Of a DNA stretch of 48,329 bases, positions 1 through 8,444 are shown piece by piece (the first letter of the stretch is position 1; each line of letters begins with the position of its first letter). This DNA comes from Streptomyces altiplanensis (GTDB lineage: Bacteria; Actinomycetota; Actinomycetes; Streptomycetales; Streptomycetaceae). A model generated the notes under the pieces. It was not told the origin of the DNA. It worked only from the letters and a program-made list of their open reading frames with translations, and did no database searches. The stretch lies in assembly GCA_003719395.1 (NCBI GenBank), contig RHMC01000042.1:1-48329 (forward strand), given 5' to 3'. Made by a program: the position numbers and the translations under genes.

Positions 1-1052
1 CCGGCCTGGAGCGAGGCGCCGATGGCGACGACCTCGTCCGGGTTCACACCCTTGTTGGCGTCCTGGCCGCCCGTGAGCTCCTTGACGAGCTCGGCGACGG
101 CCGGCATGCGGGTCGAGCCACCGACGAGAACGACGTGGTCGATCTCGGAGAGCTGGATGCCCGCGTCCTTGATGACGTTGTGGAACGGCGTCTTGCAGCG
201 GTCCAGGAGGTCGGCGGTGAGCTGCTGGAACTGCGAGCGCGTGAGCTTCTCGTCCAGGTGCAGCGGGCCCTCGGCCGACGCGGTGATGTAGGGGAGGTTG
301 ATCGACGTCTCGGTGGAGGACGACAGCTCGATCTTCGCCTTCTCCGCGGCCTCGCGGAGACGCTGGAGCGCCATCTTGTCCTTGGAGAGGTCCACGCCGT
401 GGCCGGAGTGGAACTGCTTCACGAGGTAGTCGACGACGCGCTGGTCCCAGTCGTCACCACCGAGGTGGTTGTCACCGTTGGTGGCCTTCACCTCGACGAC
501 GCCGTCGCCGATCTCCAGCAGCGAGACGTCGAAGGTGCCGCCACCGAGGTCGAAGACGAGGATCGTCTGGTCGTCCTTGTCGAGGCCGTACGCCAGGGCG
601 GCGGCGGTCGGCTCGTTGACGATGCGCAGGACGTTCAGGCCCGCGATCTCGCCGGCCTCCTTCGTCGCCTGACGCTCGGAGTCGTTGAAGTACGCCGGGA
701 CGGTGATGACCGCGTCGGCCACCTTCTCGCCCAGGTACGCCTCGGCGTCGCGCTTCAGCTTCTGCAGGATGAAGGCGCTCATCTGCTGCGGGTTGAACTT
801 CTTGCCGTCGAGCTCGATGTTCCAGTCGGTGCCCATGTGGCGCTTGACCGACCGGATCGTCCTGTCGACGTTGGTGACCGCCTGGCGCTTGGCAACCTCG
901 CCCACCAGCACTTCACCGTTCTTCGCGAAAGCGACGACGGACGGCGTGGTCCTGGCCCCTTCGGCGTTGGTGATGACGGTGGGCTCGCCGCCCTCCAGAA
1001 CGCTGACGACGGAGTTGGTGGTGCCCAGGTCGATGCCGACCGCACGTGCCAT
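1..1052 (-). CDS. dnaK: Chaperone protein DnaK (Hsp70), N-terminal part
   Basis: Cytoplasmic ATP-dependent Hsp70 chaperone that folds and rescues client proteins with DnaJ and GrpE. About 350 residues are present and the 3' end runs off the window. Visible are the N-terminal phosphate-binding loop GIDLGTTNS, the second loop [15 protein letters not shown] and the adenosine motif [10 protein letters not shown], so this is almost the whole ATPase domain; the substrate-binding domain lies outside. The ATG at 1050-1052 follows a GGAGG Shine-Dalgarno at 1060-1064. Two HspR-type inverted repeats sit upstream (1071-1143), which fits repression of the dnaK-grpE-dnaJ-hspR operon by HspR as established in Streptomyces. 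Identification is essentially certain. Confidence 0.98.
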   Translation of the reverse strand, partial: MARAVGIDLGTTNSVVSVLEGGEPTVITNAEGARTTPSVVAFAKNGEVLVGEVAKRQAVTNVDRTIRSVKRHMGTDWNIELDGKKFNPQQMSAFILQKLKRDAEAYLGEKVADAVITVPAYFNDSERQATKEAGEIAGLNVLRIVNEPTAAALAYGLDKDDQTILVFDLGGGTFDVSLLEIGDGVVEVKATNGDNHLGGDDWDQRVVDYLVKQFHSGHGVDLSKDKMALQRLREAAEKAKIELSSSTETSINLPYITASAEGPLHLDEKLTRSQFQQLTADLLDRCKTPFHNVIKDAGIQLSEIDHVVLVGGSTRMPAVAELVKELTGGQDANKGVNPDEVVAIGASLQA

Positions 1053-1070
1053 TTCGATTCCTCCAGCTGA

Positions 1071-1143
1071 CTTGAGTGGAACAGGCTCAAGGATGCATGA
1101 CGGATCCCACCGCGTCAACAGACCTGAGTCTTGGAGACTCAAC
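1071..1143 (-). promoter_or_regulatory. HspR operators (two HAIR inverted repeats) of the dnaK promoter
   Basis: Two copies of the HAIR element (consensus CTTGAGT-N7-ACTCAAG) precede dnaK. The first, 1071-1091, reads CTTGAGT-N7-GCTCAAG. The second, 1123-1143, reads CCTGAGT-N7-ACTCAAC. Each deviates slightly from the consensus. They are 52 bp apart, about five helical turns, so two HspR oligomers could bind the same face. HspR-DnaK repression at HAIR sites is established for Streptomyces. Confidence 0.88.
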
Positions 1144-1232
1144 TCTTATGCGGCCCTTATGGGCAGGCGTACGGCACGCCGCCACTCGATGGAGTGCCAT
1201 CTCGGGGCGAAAGGCATGAAAAAGTACACCAC

Positions 1233-1724
1233 ATGCCCGCAAAGCGGATCTTCGACCTGACGGTCACCCTCGTCCTGCTGCCGCTCGCCCTCCCCGTTCT
1301 GCTCCTCACCGCCGCGGCCGTGGCCGTAACGTCGCCGGGCCCGGTCCTCCTGCGCCGGACCCGCGCGGGCCTGGCCGGGCGCCCCTTCGGCATGCTGACG
1401 CTCCGCACCGACCCCCGCACCGCGACCGGCCGGCTGCTGCGCCGGTCGCGCCTCGACCTGCTCCCCCACCTGTTCCACGTGGTGCGGGGGGAGATGTCCC
1501 TGGTCGGGCCGTGCGCGCTGCCCCCGGGCCATCCGTCGGCCACCCGGGTGCGCCTGCTGGTGCGGCCGGGCATCACCGGCCTGTGGCAGATCAGCGGGCG
1601 GCCGGGCCTGCCGTGGGAGGAGATGGAGATACTGGATCTGCACTACATCGAGCACCACTGGCTCGGCCTCGATCTGGCGATCCTCGCCCGCACCGCCGCG
1701 GCGGTCTTCGCCGCCCGGGGCTGA
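1233..1724 (+). CDS. Short bacterial sugar transferase (phosphoglycosyl transferase family)
   Basis: Resembles the catalytic domain of polyprenyl-phosphate phosphoglycosyl transferases, which load the first sugar phosphate onto a lipid carrier at the membrane. The 163 residues show the opening KRIFDL, one hydrophobic re-entrant segment (about residues 9-30), the TSPGPVLLR motif, RGEMSLVGP, and the closing LVRPGITGLWQISGR. It is shorter than the usual ~200 residues because the stretch after TLRT is compressed. The catalytic Asp-Glu pair, normally LDELPQL, reads LDLLPHL, so the Glu is absent. No good Shine-Dalgarno precedes ATG 1233; a GTG at 1194 or a leaderless message is possible. It may be inactive or specialised. 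Confidence 0.75.
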   Translation: MPAKRIFDLTVTLVLLPLALPVLLLTAAAVAVTSPGPVLLRRTRAGLAGRPFGMLTLRTDPRTATGRLLRRSRLDLLPHLFHVVRGEMSLVGPCALPPGHPSATRVRLLVRPGITGLWQISGRPGLPWEEMEILDLHYIEHHWLGLDLAILARTAAAVFAARG

Positions 1725-1809
1725 GGGAACCCTTACGCGACACAGATCACCGCTTGCGCAACTACAGTGCGGCGGCATAAGTGGGTACGCTCAGCACGGA
1801 CTGATTAAG

Positions 1810-1823
1810 TTACCGCTTAGTAA
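1810..1823. promoter_or_regulatory. Small inverted repeat in the etfD-like promoter region
   Basis: TTACCGCTTAGTAA has four-base arms (TTAC/GTAA) about 42 bp before the etfD-like start. It is the right size for a TetR-family operator, and genes of fatty-acid oxidation are often controlled that way, but the arms are short. A weak promoter (TTGCGC at 1754, ATAAGT at 1777, 17 bp apart) lies upstream. This is tentative. Confidence 0.25.
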
Positions 1824-1864
1824 TCCCATGACATCCCACCCTCGCACGCCCGAGGAGCCCCCTC

Positions 1865-4132
1865 ATGCAACTCGCCGCGATCATCGTGTCGTTGGTCCTG
1901 ACCGTGGTCGGCGTTGCGCTCATCGCCCGAGCCGTCGCGCAGATCTACCGGTTCGTCAAGCTGGGCCAGCCCGTCCCCGCGGGCAGCCGCACCGGCAACC
2001 CGAAGCAGCGCACGATCACCCTGGCCAAGGAATTCCTCGGCCACAGCCGGATGAACAAGTGGGGGATCGTCGGCGTCGCGCACTGGTTCGTCGCGATCGG
2101 CTTCCTGACGCTGCCGCCGACCCTCGCCCAGGCGTACGGTCAGCTCTTCCAGGCGGACTGGGTGCTGCCGGTCGTCGGCGGCTTCCTGCCGTTCGAGATG
2201 TACATCGAGTTCATCGGACTGATGACGGTGGTGGGCATCGTCGTCCTGATGGCGATCCGGCTGCTCAGCCTGCCCTCCCGGGCCGGCCGCAAGTCGCGTT
2301 TCGCGGGCTCCAAGGCCTGGCAGGCGTACTTCGTCGAGTACATCATCCTGACGATCGGCCTGGCGATCCTGGTGCTGCGCGGCCTCGAAGGCGCGATCCA
2401 CCACGTCGACGGCTACGGCCCCGCGTACTTCGTCTCGTACCCGCTCGTCCTGGCCTTCGAGGGCCTGAGCGTCTCCACCCTCCAGACGCTGATCTACTTC
2501 ACCGCGATGATCAAGATCGGTACCTCGCTGATCTGGATGATCACGGTCTCGCTCAACACCAACATGGGTGTGGCGTGGCACCGCTTCCTCGCCTTCCCCA
2601 ACATCTGGTTCAAGCGTGAGGACGACGGCTCCGTCGCCCTGGGCGCGCTCCGGCCGATGACCAGCGGCGGCAAGGAGATCGACTTCGAGGACCCGGGCGA
2701 GGACGACACCTTCGGCGTCAGCCAGGTCGAGCAGTTCTCGTGGAAGGGCATCCTCGACTTCTCCACCTGCACCGAGTGCGGCCGCTGCCAGTCGCAGTGC
2801 CCCGCCTGGAACACCGGCAAGCCGCTCTCCCCCAAGCTCCTCATCATGTCGCTGCGCGACCACGCGCACGCCAAGGCGCCGTACCTGCTCGCGGGCGGCG
2901 GCAAGACCATGGAGGGCGACGAGAAGGCGACGACCGAGCAGCTCAAGGACGTGCCCGCGTCCGCGCTGGCCGAGGCCGAGCGCCCGCTGATCGGGACGCT
3001 GGAGGAGAACGGCGTCATCGACCCGGACGTGCTGTGGTCCTGCACCACCTGCGGCGCCTGTGTCGAGCAGTGCCCGGTCGACATCGAGCACATCGACCAC
3101 ATCGTCGACATGCGCCGCTACCAGGTGATGATCGAGTCCGCGTTCCCGTCCGAGGCGGGCACGATGCTCAAGAACCTGGAGAAGAAGGGCAACCCCTGGG
3201 GGCTGGCCAAGAAGCAGCGCGTCGAGTGGACCAAGGAGGTCGACTTCGAGGTGCCGATCGTCGGCAAGACGATCGAGGACCTGTCCGAGGTCGAGTACCT
3301 GTACTGGGTCGGCTGCGCCGGCGCCCTGGAGGACCGGGCCAAGAAGACCACCAAGGCCTTCGCCGAGCTCCTGCACATGGCGGGCGTCAAGTTCGCGATC
3401 ATGGGCGGCGAGGAGAAGTGCACGGGTGACTCGCCCCGCCGCCTGGGCAACGAGCCGCTGTTCCAGCAGCTCGGCCAGGAGAACGTCGCGATGCTGAACA
3501 TGGCGTTCGGCGAGGACGACGAGGACGAGTCGACGAAGAAGCCGAAGTCGGCCAAGAAGATCGTCGCCACCTGCCCGCACTGCTTCAACACGATCGCGAA
3601 CGAGTACCCCCAGCTCGGCGGCGAGTTCGAGGTCATCCACCACACCCAGCTGCTCCAGCACCTCATCGACGAGGGCAAGCTGGTCCCGGTGACCCCGGTC
3701 GAGGGCCTCATCACGTACCACGACCCGTGCTACCTGGGCCGTCACAACAAGGTCTACACGCCGCCGCGCGAGATCATGTCCGCCGTCCCCGGCCTGCGTC
3801 AGCAGGAGATGCACCGCCACAAGGAGCGCGGCTTCTGCTGCGGCGCCGGCGGTGCCCGGATGTGGATGGAGGAGCGGATCGGCAAGCGCATCAACAACGA
3901 GCGCGTCGAGGAGGCCCTGTCCCTCAACCCGGACATCGTCTCCACCGCCTGCCCGTTCTGCCTGGTCATGCTGACCGACTCGGTCAACGGCAAGAAGAAC
4001 GACGGCAAGGCCAAGGAGTCCGTCCAGGTCGTGGACGTGGCCCAGCTGCTCCTCGACTCGGTGAAGACCCCGGCCGACCCGTCCGGCACGGAAGAGCCCG
4101 AGCCGGCCCCGGATCAGCAGCCCGTTCCGTAA
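1865..4132 (+). CDS. Membrane (Fe-S) oxidoreductase, EtfD-like electron-transfer flavoprotein:menaquinone reductase
   Basis: Predicted membrane enzyme passing electrons from reduced electron-transfer flavoprotein (beta-oxidation) to menaquinone. The N-terminal ~250 residues hold several hydrophobic segments like the nitrate-reductase gamma/heme-b subunit. Two 4Fe-4S motifs follow, CTECGRCQSQCP (about residue 302) and CTTCGACVEQCP (about 392). Two CCG cysteine-rich domains come next: WVGCAGALED with KCTGDSPRR (about 482-525), and HDPCYLGRHNKVY with GFCCGAGGARM (about 618-660). This order matches Mycobacterium tuberculosis Rv0338c (EtfD) and HdrD-like proteins. ATG follows GAGGAG at 1852. The C-terminal tail is rich in Pro and Glu. 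The gene appears monocistronic. The family is sure; the ETF partner is inferred. Confidence 0.88.
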   Translation: MQLAAIIVSLVLTVVGVALIARAVAQIYRFVKLGQPVPAGSRTGNPKQRTITLAKEFLGHSRMNKWGIVGVAHWFVAIGFLTLPPTLAQAYGQLFQADWVLPVVGGFLPFEMYIEFIGLMTVVGIVVLMAIRLLSLPSRAGRKSRFAGSKAWQAYFVEYIILTIGLAILVLRGLEGAIHHVDGYGPAYFVSYPLVLAFEGLSVSTLQTLIYFTAMIKIGTSLIWMITVSLNTNMGVAWHRFLAFPNIWFKREDDGSVALGALRPMTSGGKEIDFEDPGEDDTFGVSQVEQFSWKGILDFSTCTECGRCQSQCPAWNTGKPLSPKLLIMSLRDHAHAKAPYLLAGGGKTMEGDEKATTEQLKDVPASALAEAERPLIGTLEENGVIDPDVLWSCTTCGACVEQCPVDIEHIDHIVDMRRYQVMIESAFPSEAGTMLKNLEKKGNPWGLAKKQRVEWTKEVDFEVPIVGKTIEDLSEVEYLYWVGCAGALEDRAKKTTKAFAELLHMAGVKFAIMGGEEKCTGDSPRRLGNEPLFQQLGQENVAMLNMAFGEDDEDESTKKPKSAKKIVATCPHCFNTIANEYPQLGGEFEVIHHTQLLQHLIDEGKLVPVTPVEGLITYHDPCYLGRHNKVYTPPREIMSAVPGLRQQEMHRHKERGFCCGAGGARMWMEERIGKRINNERVEEALSLNPDIVSTACPFCLVMLTDSVNGKKNDGKAKESVQVVDVAQLLLDSVKTPADPSGTEEPEPAPDQQPVP

Positions 4133-4152
4133 CCGCCTCCCGCATACCGACG

Positions 4153-4179
4153 CCGGTCCCGCCTTCCTGGCGGGGCCGG
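4153..4179 (+). terminator. Hairpin terminator after the etfD-like gene
   Basis: An 11-bp stem (one G-U pair) with a TTCCT loop begins 21 bases after the stop codon. No T tract follows, which is common for Streptomyces terminators. Confidence 0.6.
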
Positions 4180-4373
4180 CCGTCGGCGTACGGGGCGCGC
4201 CGCAGAATCCTCGGACTTTCACTCGGGCCTCGTACAACTCTCCTGCCCCATCGTTGGTCTCCTCTGCGCCGAACACCTCATGTCTGCACCGCCAACCCGG
4301 CGCAAACACAGGCGTAACGCACCCCATCGACTGGATGCCCCGCGCACCCCGGCATGCCGCAGGAGAACCCCGC

Positions 4374-5843
4374 ATGCACCAGAAGCTCCGCACCGCCCTG
4401 GCCACCACCGCCGCAGCCGCGCTGACCGGCGGGCTGCTCGCCGTCACGGCGGGCACCGCCTCGGCCGCCGACCCGACGAAGACCGCCCAGGCCGACTTCA
4501 ACAACGACGGCAAGGGCGACGTCGCCTTCTCCGCCGGCAACGCCCACGTCGCCGGAAAGGCAGACGCCGGCCAGATCGTCGTCCTGTACGGCACCGCCTC
4601 CGGCGTCTCCGGCGCCAAGCGCCAGACGTTCAGCCAGAACACCACCGGCGTCCCCGGCGGCGCCGAGACGGGCGACGGCTACGGCTGGAGCAGCGCCTAC
4701 GGCGACTTCAACAGCGACGGCTACGACGACCTCGCCGTAGCCGCCGAGTACGAGGACGTCGGCACCGACAAGGACGGCGGCACCGTCTCCGTCCTGTGGG
4801 GCTCGTCCACCGGCCTCAAGGGCGGCACCACCCTCTCCGACCCCGCCGTCTCCTCCCACGACAACTGGGGCAGCTCGCTGGCCGCGGGCGACTTCGACGG
4901 GGACGGCAGGGACGACCTGGCCGTCGGCTCCACCTCCCACACCTTCCACGTCTTCAAGGGCGGCATCTCCACGACCGGCACGGCCGGCGGCCGCTACACG
5001 GTCAAGCTCCCCATCATGTCCGGCTCCGCCACGCCACTGATCAACCTCACCGCGGGCGACGTCACGGGCGACGGCCGTACGGACCTGGTGGCCGACGGCT
5101 TCGAGACCGACTCCCCCGAGGGCTGGAACGCCAACTACTTCGTCCCCGGCACCTCGGCCGGCCTGAAGGCCACCGGCGTCAAGAAGCTCAAGCCCGGCGT
5201 CATCACCGACATCGGCGACATCAACGGCGACGGGTACGGCGACATCGTCAGCGGTGTCGAGTGGGACGCGGTCGAGGGCGACATGGCAGTCCCCAACGCC
5301 CACAAGGGCGGCCAGGCGTACATCACCTACGGCTCGCCGAGCGGTCCCGCCTCGGTCACCGCCGTCCACCAGGACTCGGGCAGCCTCCCCGGCGGCTCCG
5401 AGACCAACGACAGCTTCGGCGGCGAGCTGTCCCTCGGCGACGTCAACGGCGACGGTCTCCTCGACCTGGCCATCGGCGCCTACGGCGAGAACCTGGGCGG
5501 CGTCGTCGACGCCGGTTCGGTCTACGTCCTGTACGGCACCACGTCCGGTCTCAGCACCACCGGCGGCGTGCAGTACTTCACCCAGAACACCGCGGGCGTC
5601 CCCGGATCCGACGAGAAGGGCGACTTCTTCGGCAGCGAACTGAAGCTGGACGACGTCACCGGCGACGGCAAGGCCGACCTGGTCGTGGGGTCCATAGGGG
5701 AGAACAGCGGCAACGGCCTGCTCACCCACCTCCCGTCCGACGGCACCAGGATCACGGCCTCGGGCGCCCGCTCCATCGGCCCGTCCGACGTCGGCATCTC
5801 CACGACCGGCACTCCCGTCCTCGGTGGCAACGCCGCCAACTGA
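4374..5843 (+). CDS. Secreted FG-GAP repeat (integrin alpha-like beta-propeller) protein
   Basis: Exported protein of 489 residues with a signal peptide (basic start, hydrophobic core, cleavage near TASAAD at about residue 33). Seven calcium-binding FG-GAP motifs are visible: DFNNDGKGD, DFNSDGYDD, DFDGDGRDD, DVTGDGRTD, DINGDGYGD, DVNGDGLLD and DVTGDGKAD. Seven blades fit a closed beta-propeller. The function is unknown; such proteins act in adhesion or polysaccharide binding. The ATG is set by AGGAG at 4361, and the signal peptide supports it. The 22 bp around the start recur exactly at 5865-5886, downstream of the gene. Confidence 0.9.
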   Translation: MHQKLRTALATTAAAALTGGLLAVTAGTASAADPTKTAQADFNNDGKGDVAFSAGNAHVAGKADAGQIVVLYGTASGVSGAKRQTFSQNTTGVPGGAETGDGYGWSSAYGDFNSDGYDDLAVAAEYEDVGTDKDGGTVSVLWGSSTGLKGGTTLSDPAVSSHDNWGSSLAAGDFDGDGRDDLAVGSTSHTFHVFKGGISTTGTAGGRYTVKLPIMSGSATPLINLTAGDVTGDGRTDLVADGFETDSPEGWNANYFVPGTSAGLKATGVKKLKPGVITDIGDINGDGYGDIVSGVEWDAVEGDMAVPNAHKGGQAYITYGSPSGPASVTAVHQDSGSLPGGSETNDSFGGELSLGDVNGDGLLDLAIGAYGENLGGVVDAGSVYVLYGTTSGLSTTGGVQYFTQNTAGVPGSDEKGDFFGSELKLDDVTGDGKADLVVGSIGENSGNGLLTHLPSDGTRITASGARSIGPSDVGISTTGTPVLGGNAAN

Positions 5844-5882
5844 CGCCCCCGTCCCCCTTCCTTCGCCGCAGGAGAACCCCGC

Positions 5883-6026
5883 ATGCCGCAGCCCGGCCCC
5901 CCGCCTCCGCGCCCGGGGGCCGGGCCCACCACCGCCGTGGCCGCCTCCGCCCCGGCCGGTGACAGCGGGTCCGGCGCGGTCTCCGGCGCTGATCCGTACG
6001 TACGCGGCGCACGTGACCGCACGTGA
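5883..6026 (+). CDS. Small Pro/Ala-rich ORF behind a duplicated ribosome binding site
   Basis: A 47-codon frame starts at ATG 5883 behind exactly the same 22-bp initiation region as the FG-GAP gene at 4374 (AGGAGAACCCCGCATG). It encodes a Pro-, Gly- and Ala-rich peptide without a recognised domain and ends inside the 10-bp tandem repeat. It may be the decayed front of a duplicated FG-GAP gene rather than a functional protein. Confidence 0.25.
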   Translation: MPQPGPPPPRPGAGPTTAVAASAPAGDSGSGAVSGADPYVRGARDRT

Positions 6027-6057
6027 CCGCACGTGACCGCACGTGACCGCACGTGAC
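6011..6057. repeat. 10-bp tandem repeat (ACGTGACCGC) with five phased CACGTG palindromes
   Basis: Four exact copies of ACGTGACCGC plus seven bases of a fifth. Each junction makes the palindrome CACGTG, at 6010, 6020, 6030, 6040 and 6050, so five sites recur at close to one helical turn. It lies between the FG-GAP gene and the broken FG-GAP lipoprotein. Confidence 0.9.
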
Positions 6058-6199
6058 GTACGAACGCGGACGCCCAGACGTCCTCACCGGCCGACCACCG
6101 GTGTCCTGTGCCGTCCGGACCGGTCCGTTGCCTCAACGCAACGGTCAAAAGCGAGCATCATGTGCCGACTGACAACTTGCGATACGGACGAGGTGGGCC

Positions 6200-6803
6200 G
6201 TGCGACCAGGGAACGCGGTGACAGCGGTGAGCTGTGCGGTACTGCTGACAGTCACCGGCTGCGGCGGCTCCGCCGGCAGCGGCTCCCCGGCCGCCGGCGC
6301 CAGGGCCGGCTCCGGCTCCTCCCCCGCCGCCATGGCGGACAAGGCCGCCGCGCCCTCGCACCCCGTACCGCGCGGCAGGGGCAGCCGCGTCGCCGAGGAC
6401 TTCAACGGTGACGGCCACCGCGACCTCGTGCTCAACGACCTGGTCAAGGACGCCGGGGAGCGCCTGGGCGACGACGCGGGCATCGGCATCGTGTACGGCG
6501 ACCGAGCCCCCGCGTGCCCTCGACCCCGCCGTACGCCAGCTCCTCACGCCCGCCCGCAACGCGGCCCGCACCGAGGGCGTGCTCCCCGCGGCCTTCGACG
6601 CCGAGGCCGCCTGCGACCTCGACCAGGACGGCTTCGCCGACCTGGTGGTCACCACGGACCCGCCGTTCAACGGCACGGGCAGGCCGCCCGTACCGCTCCA
6701 GATCCTCTTCGGCTCCCCGAACGGCCTCACCGGCAAAGCGGTCAGGCTGCGCATCCCCGACCGCGCCTTCTCCACGGCGGTCTTCTCCACCGGCCGGCGC
6801 TGA
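6200..6803 (+). pseudogene. FG-GAP repeat lipoprotein, frameshifted
   Basis: The N-terminal half is a lipoprotein signal with lipobox TVTGC (Cys about residue 21), a Gly/Ser/Ala-rich linker and one FG-GAP motif, DFNGDGHRD. At about 6500 the frame breaks: GIVYGD should continue into EPPRALDPAVRQ, which is read one base later. Removing one G restores VYGT, the same blade motif as LYGT in the neighbouring FG-GAP protein. The second half has another calcium loop (DLDQDGFAD) and ends at TGA 6803. The GTG start at 6200 follows GAGG at 6189. Even repaired (about 200 residues), the protein has far fewer repeats than the gene at 4374. Real decay or a sequencing insertion are both possible. Confidence 0.72.
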
Positions 6804-6864
6804 CCCGTACGCCCCTCCGGCCTCCCCCGAGACCCCCTAGGGGATGTCACAGCTCGGCCGCAAA

Positions 6865-6890
6865 GCCGGGCCTGTTGCCGCAGGCCCGGC
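6865..6890 (+). terminator. Perfect 10-bp hairpin terminator
   Basis: GCCGGGCCTG, a six-base loop, then CAGGCCCGGC. It lies between the broken lipoprotein gene and the Yip1-like gene, whose start is only 34 bases further on. Confidence 0.65.
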
Positions 6891-6923
6891 ATGCCACCCA
6901 TCCGGACCAGGTACGTTCGATTC

Positions 6924-7841
6924 GTGGCTGGATTCAGGATCGGACGCGGCCGGGACAACCGCACCCCGCAACAACAACCGCAGCGGCAACCGCAGCAACG
7001 GCAGCAACAGCCGTACGGGCAGCAGGCAGCACCGCCTCAGGCCCCGTACGGCCAGCAGCAGTGGCCGCAGGCACCGCAGTACGGCGGACAGCACGGCGAG
7101 CCCGAGTACTTCGGCGACCCGCACCCGCACCCGGGCCACGCCCAGGGCGGTCACGGCAGCCACGGCGCCCCCGCCGGAGGTGACCCGTACGCCAACAGCA
7201 ACAACAATCCGGGGCACACCCAGGCGTTCAGCATCGGCGAGGACCCGTACGGCGACGGCAGCACCTACCACGCCGGCGACAGCCCCGCCCCGCCCGCGGG
7301 CCCGCGCCTGCACTGGAAGCAGCTGCTGAGCGGCATGGTGCTGCGCCCGGGGCCGACGTTCTGGCAGATGCGCGACTACCCGGTCTGGGGCCCGGCCCTG
7401 GCCGTGACGTTCCTCTACGGGCTGCTTGCGATCTTCGGCTTCGACAAGGCCCGCGAAGAGGTCATCAACGCGACCCTGTCCAACGCCATCCCGTACGTCC
7501 TCACCACCGGTGTCGCGGTGGTCATCTGCGGTCTGATCCTGGGCGCGGTGACGCACACGCTCGCCCGCCAGCTCGGCGGCAACGGCTCCTGGCAGCCGAC
7601 CGTCGGCCTCTCGATGCTGATCATGTCCCTGTCCGACGCCCCGCGCCTGGTCTTCGCGCTGTTCCTGGGAGGCGAGAACGGGCTGGTCCAGGTGCTCGGC
7701 TGGGTGACCTGGCTGGCGGCGGGCGCCCTGTTCACCTCGATGGTGAGCAAGTCGCACGACCTGCCGTGGCAGAAGGCCCTGGGCGCGTCCGCGATCCAGC
7801 TGGTGGCGCTGCTGTCCCTGATCAAGCTGGGCACGATCTGA
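6924..7841 (+). CDS. Yip1-domain integral membrane protein
   Basis: 305 residues. The first ~125 are low complexity: Gln-rich, then Pro/Gly/His-rich with repeated YGQQ and PYG stretches. The rest begins with LHWKQLLSGMVLRPGPTFWQMRDYP, typical of Yip1-family proteins, and holds about five hydrophobic segments. Start GTG 6924 (MAGFRIGRGR) is preferred over the in-frame ATG 6891, because 6891 immediately follows the terminator hairpin. No clear Shine-Dalgarno is seen, so the message may be leaderless. The function of bacterial Yip1 proteins is not established. Confidence 0.8.
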   Translation: MAGFRIGRGRDNRTPQQQPQRQPQQRQQQPYGQQAAPPQAPYGQQQWPQAPQYGGQHGEPEYFGDPHPHPGHAQGGHGSHGAPAGGDPYANSNNNPGHTQAFSIGEDPYGDGSTYHAGDSPAPPAGPRLHWKQLLSGMVLRPGPTFWQMRDYPVWGPALAVTFLYGLLAIFGFDKAREEVINATLSNAIPYVLTTGVAVVICGLILGAVTHTLARQLGGNGSWQPTVGLSMLIMSLSDAPRLVFALFLGGENGLVQVLGWVTWLAAGALFTSMVSKSHDLPWQKALGASAIQLVALLSLIKLGTI

Positions 7842-7863
7842 CGCACCACGCACGGCAACGGAA

Positions 7864-7899
7864 GAAGGGCCCCGGCGCGACACCGCGCCGGGGCCCTTC
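7864..7899. terminator. Bidirectional terminator between convergent genes
   Basis: A perfect 16-bp stem with loop ACAC separates the convergent Yip1-like and phosphoribosyltransferase genes. It serves both directions. Confidence 0.9.
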
Positions 7900-7902
7900 C
7901 CA

Positions 7903-7930
7903 CTTCTCCGCTTCTCCGCTTCTCCGCTTC
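7903..7930. repeat. CTTCTCCG tandem repeat
   Basis: Three copies of the 8-bp unit plus CTTC fill the space between the terminator and the end of the phosphoribosyltransferase gene. Confidence 0.8.
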
Positions 7931-7931
7931 G

Positions 7932-8444
7932 TCAGGCGTCGAGGACCTGTCCCGCCCGGCGGATCACCGGCGGGGCGACCGACCAGGGGAAGTTGATCCA
8001 CTCGTCGGTGCGCTTCCACACGTACTCGCACTTCACGAGCGAGTGCGCCTTCTCGTAGATGACCGCGCTGCGCACCTCCGCCACATGATCGAGGCAGAAG
8101 TCGTGCACGAGCTTGAGCGTCTTGCCCGTGTCCGCCACGTCGTCGGCGATCAGCACCTTCTTGTTGCTGAAGTCGATCGCGTTCGGCACGGGCGCCAGCA
8201 TCACCGGCATCTCCAGGGTCGTACCGACCCCGGTGTAGAACTCGACGTTGACCAGGTGGATGTTCTTGACGTCGAGCGCGTACGCCAGCCCGCCCGCCAC
8301 GAAGACCCCGCCGCGCGCGATGCTCAGCACGATGTCGGGCTCGTACCCGTCGTCGGCGATGGTCTGCGCGAGCTCGCGCACCGCGTTGCCGAACCCCTCG
8401 TACGTCAGGTTCTCCCGCACGTCACTCTTACCCATACCCGGCAT
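7932..8444 (-). CDS. Phosphoribosyltransferase (purine-type PRTase)
   Basis: 170-residue cytoplasmic PRTase, probably salvaging a purine base with PRPP. The PRPP loop VLIADDVADTGKTL is intact. The hydrophobic SIARGGVFVAGGLAYAL and a C-terminal WINFPW segment match the hypoxanthine/xanthine-guanine type. The start is set by coupling: the ATG at 8444-8442 shares one base with the TGA of dcd (TGATG), giving MPGMGKSD. The pairing with dcd points to nucleotide metabolism. The exact base specificity cannot be read. Confidence 0.85.
   Translation of the reverse strand: MPGMGKSDVRENLTYEGFGNAVRELAQTIADDGYEPDIVLSIARGGVFVAGGLAYALDVKNIHLVNVEFYTGVGTTLEMPVMLAPVPNAIDFSNKKVLIADDVADTGKTLKLVHDFCLDHVAEVRSAVIYEKAHSLVKCEYVWKRTDEWINFPWSVAPPVIRRAGQVLDA

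Noticed and set aside
1817..4645. Long minus-strand frame of 942 codons opposite the Fe-S oxidoreductase
   Set aside because: It is an antisense artefact of high GC: rich in Ala, Arg, Gly and His without motifs, while the plus strand has complete Fe-S motifs.
7903..7930. CTTCTCCG repeats and other short tandem repeats as a CRISPR array
   Set aside because: Units are contiguous with no spacers; no cas genes and no CRISPR-like repeats occur anywhere in the window.
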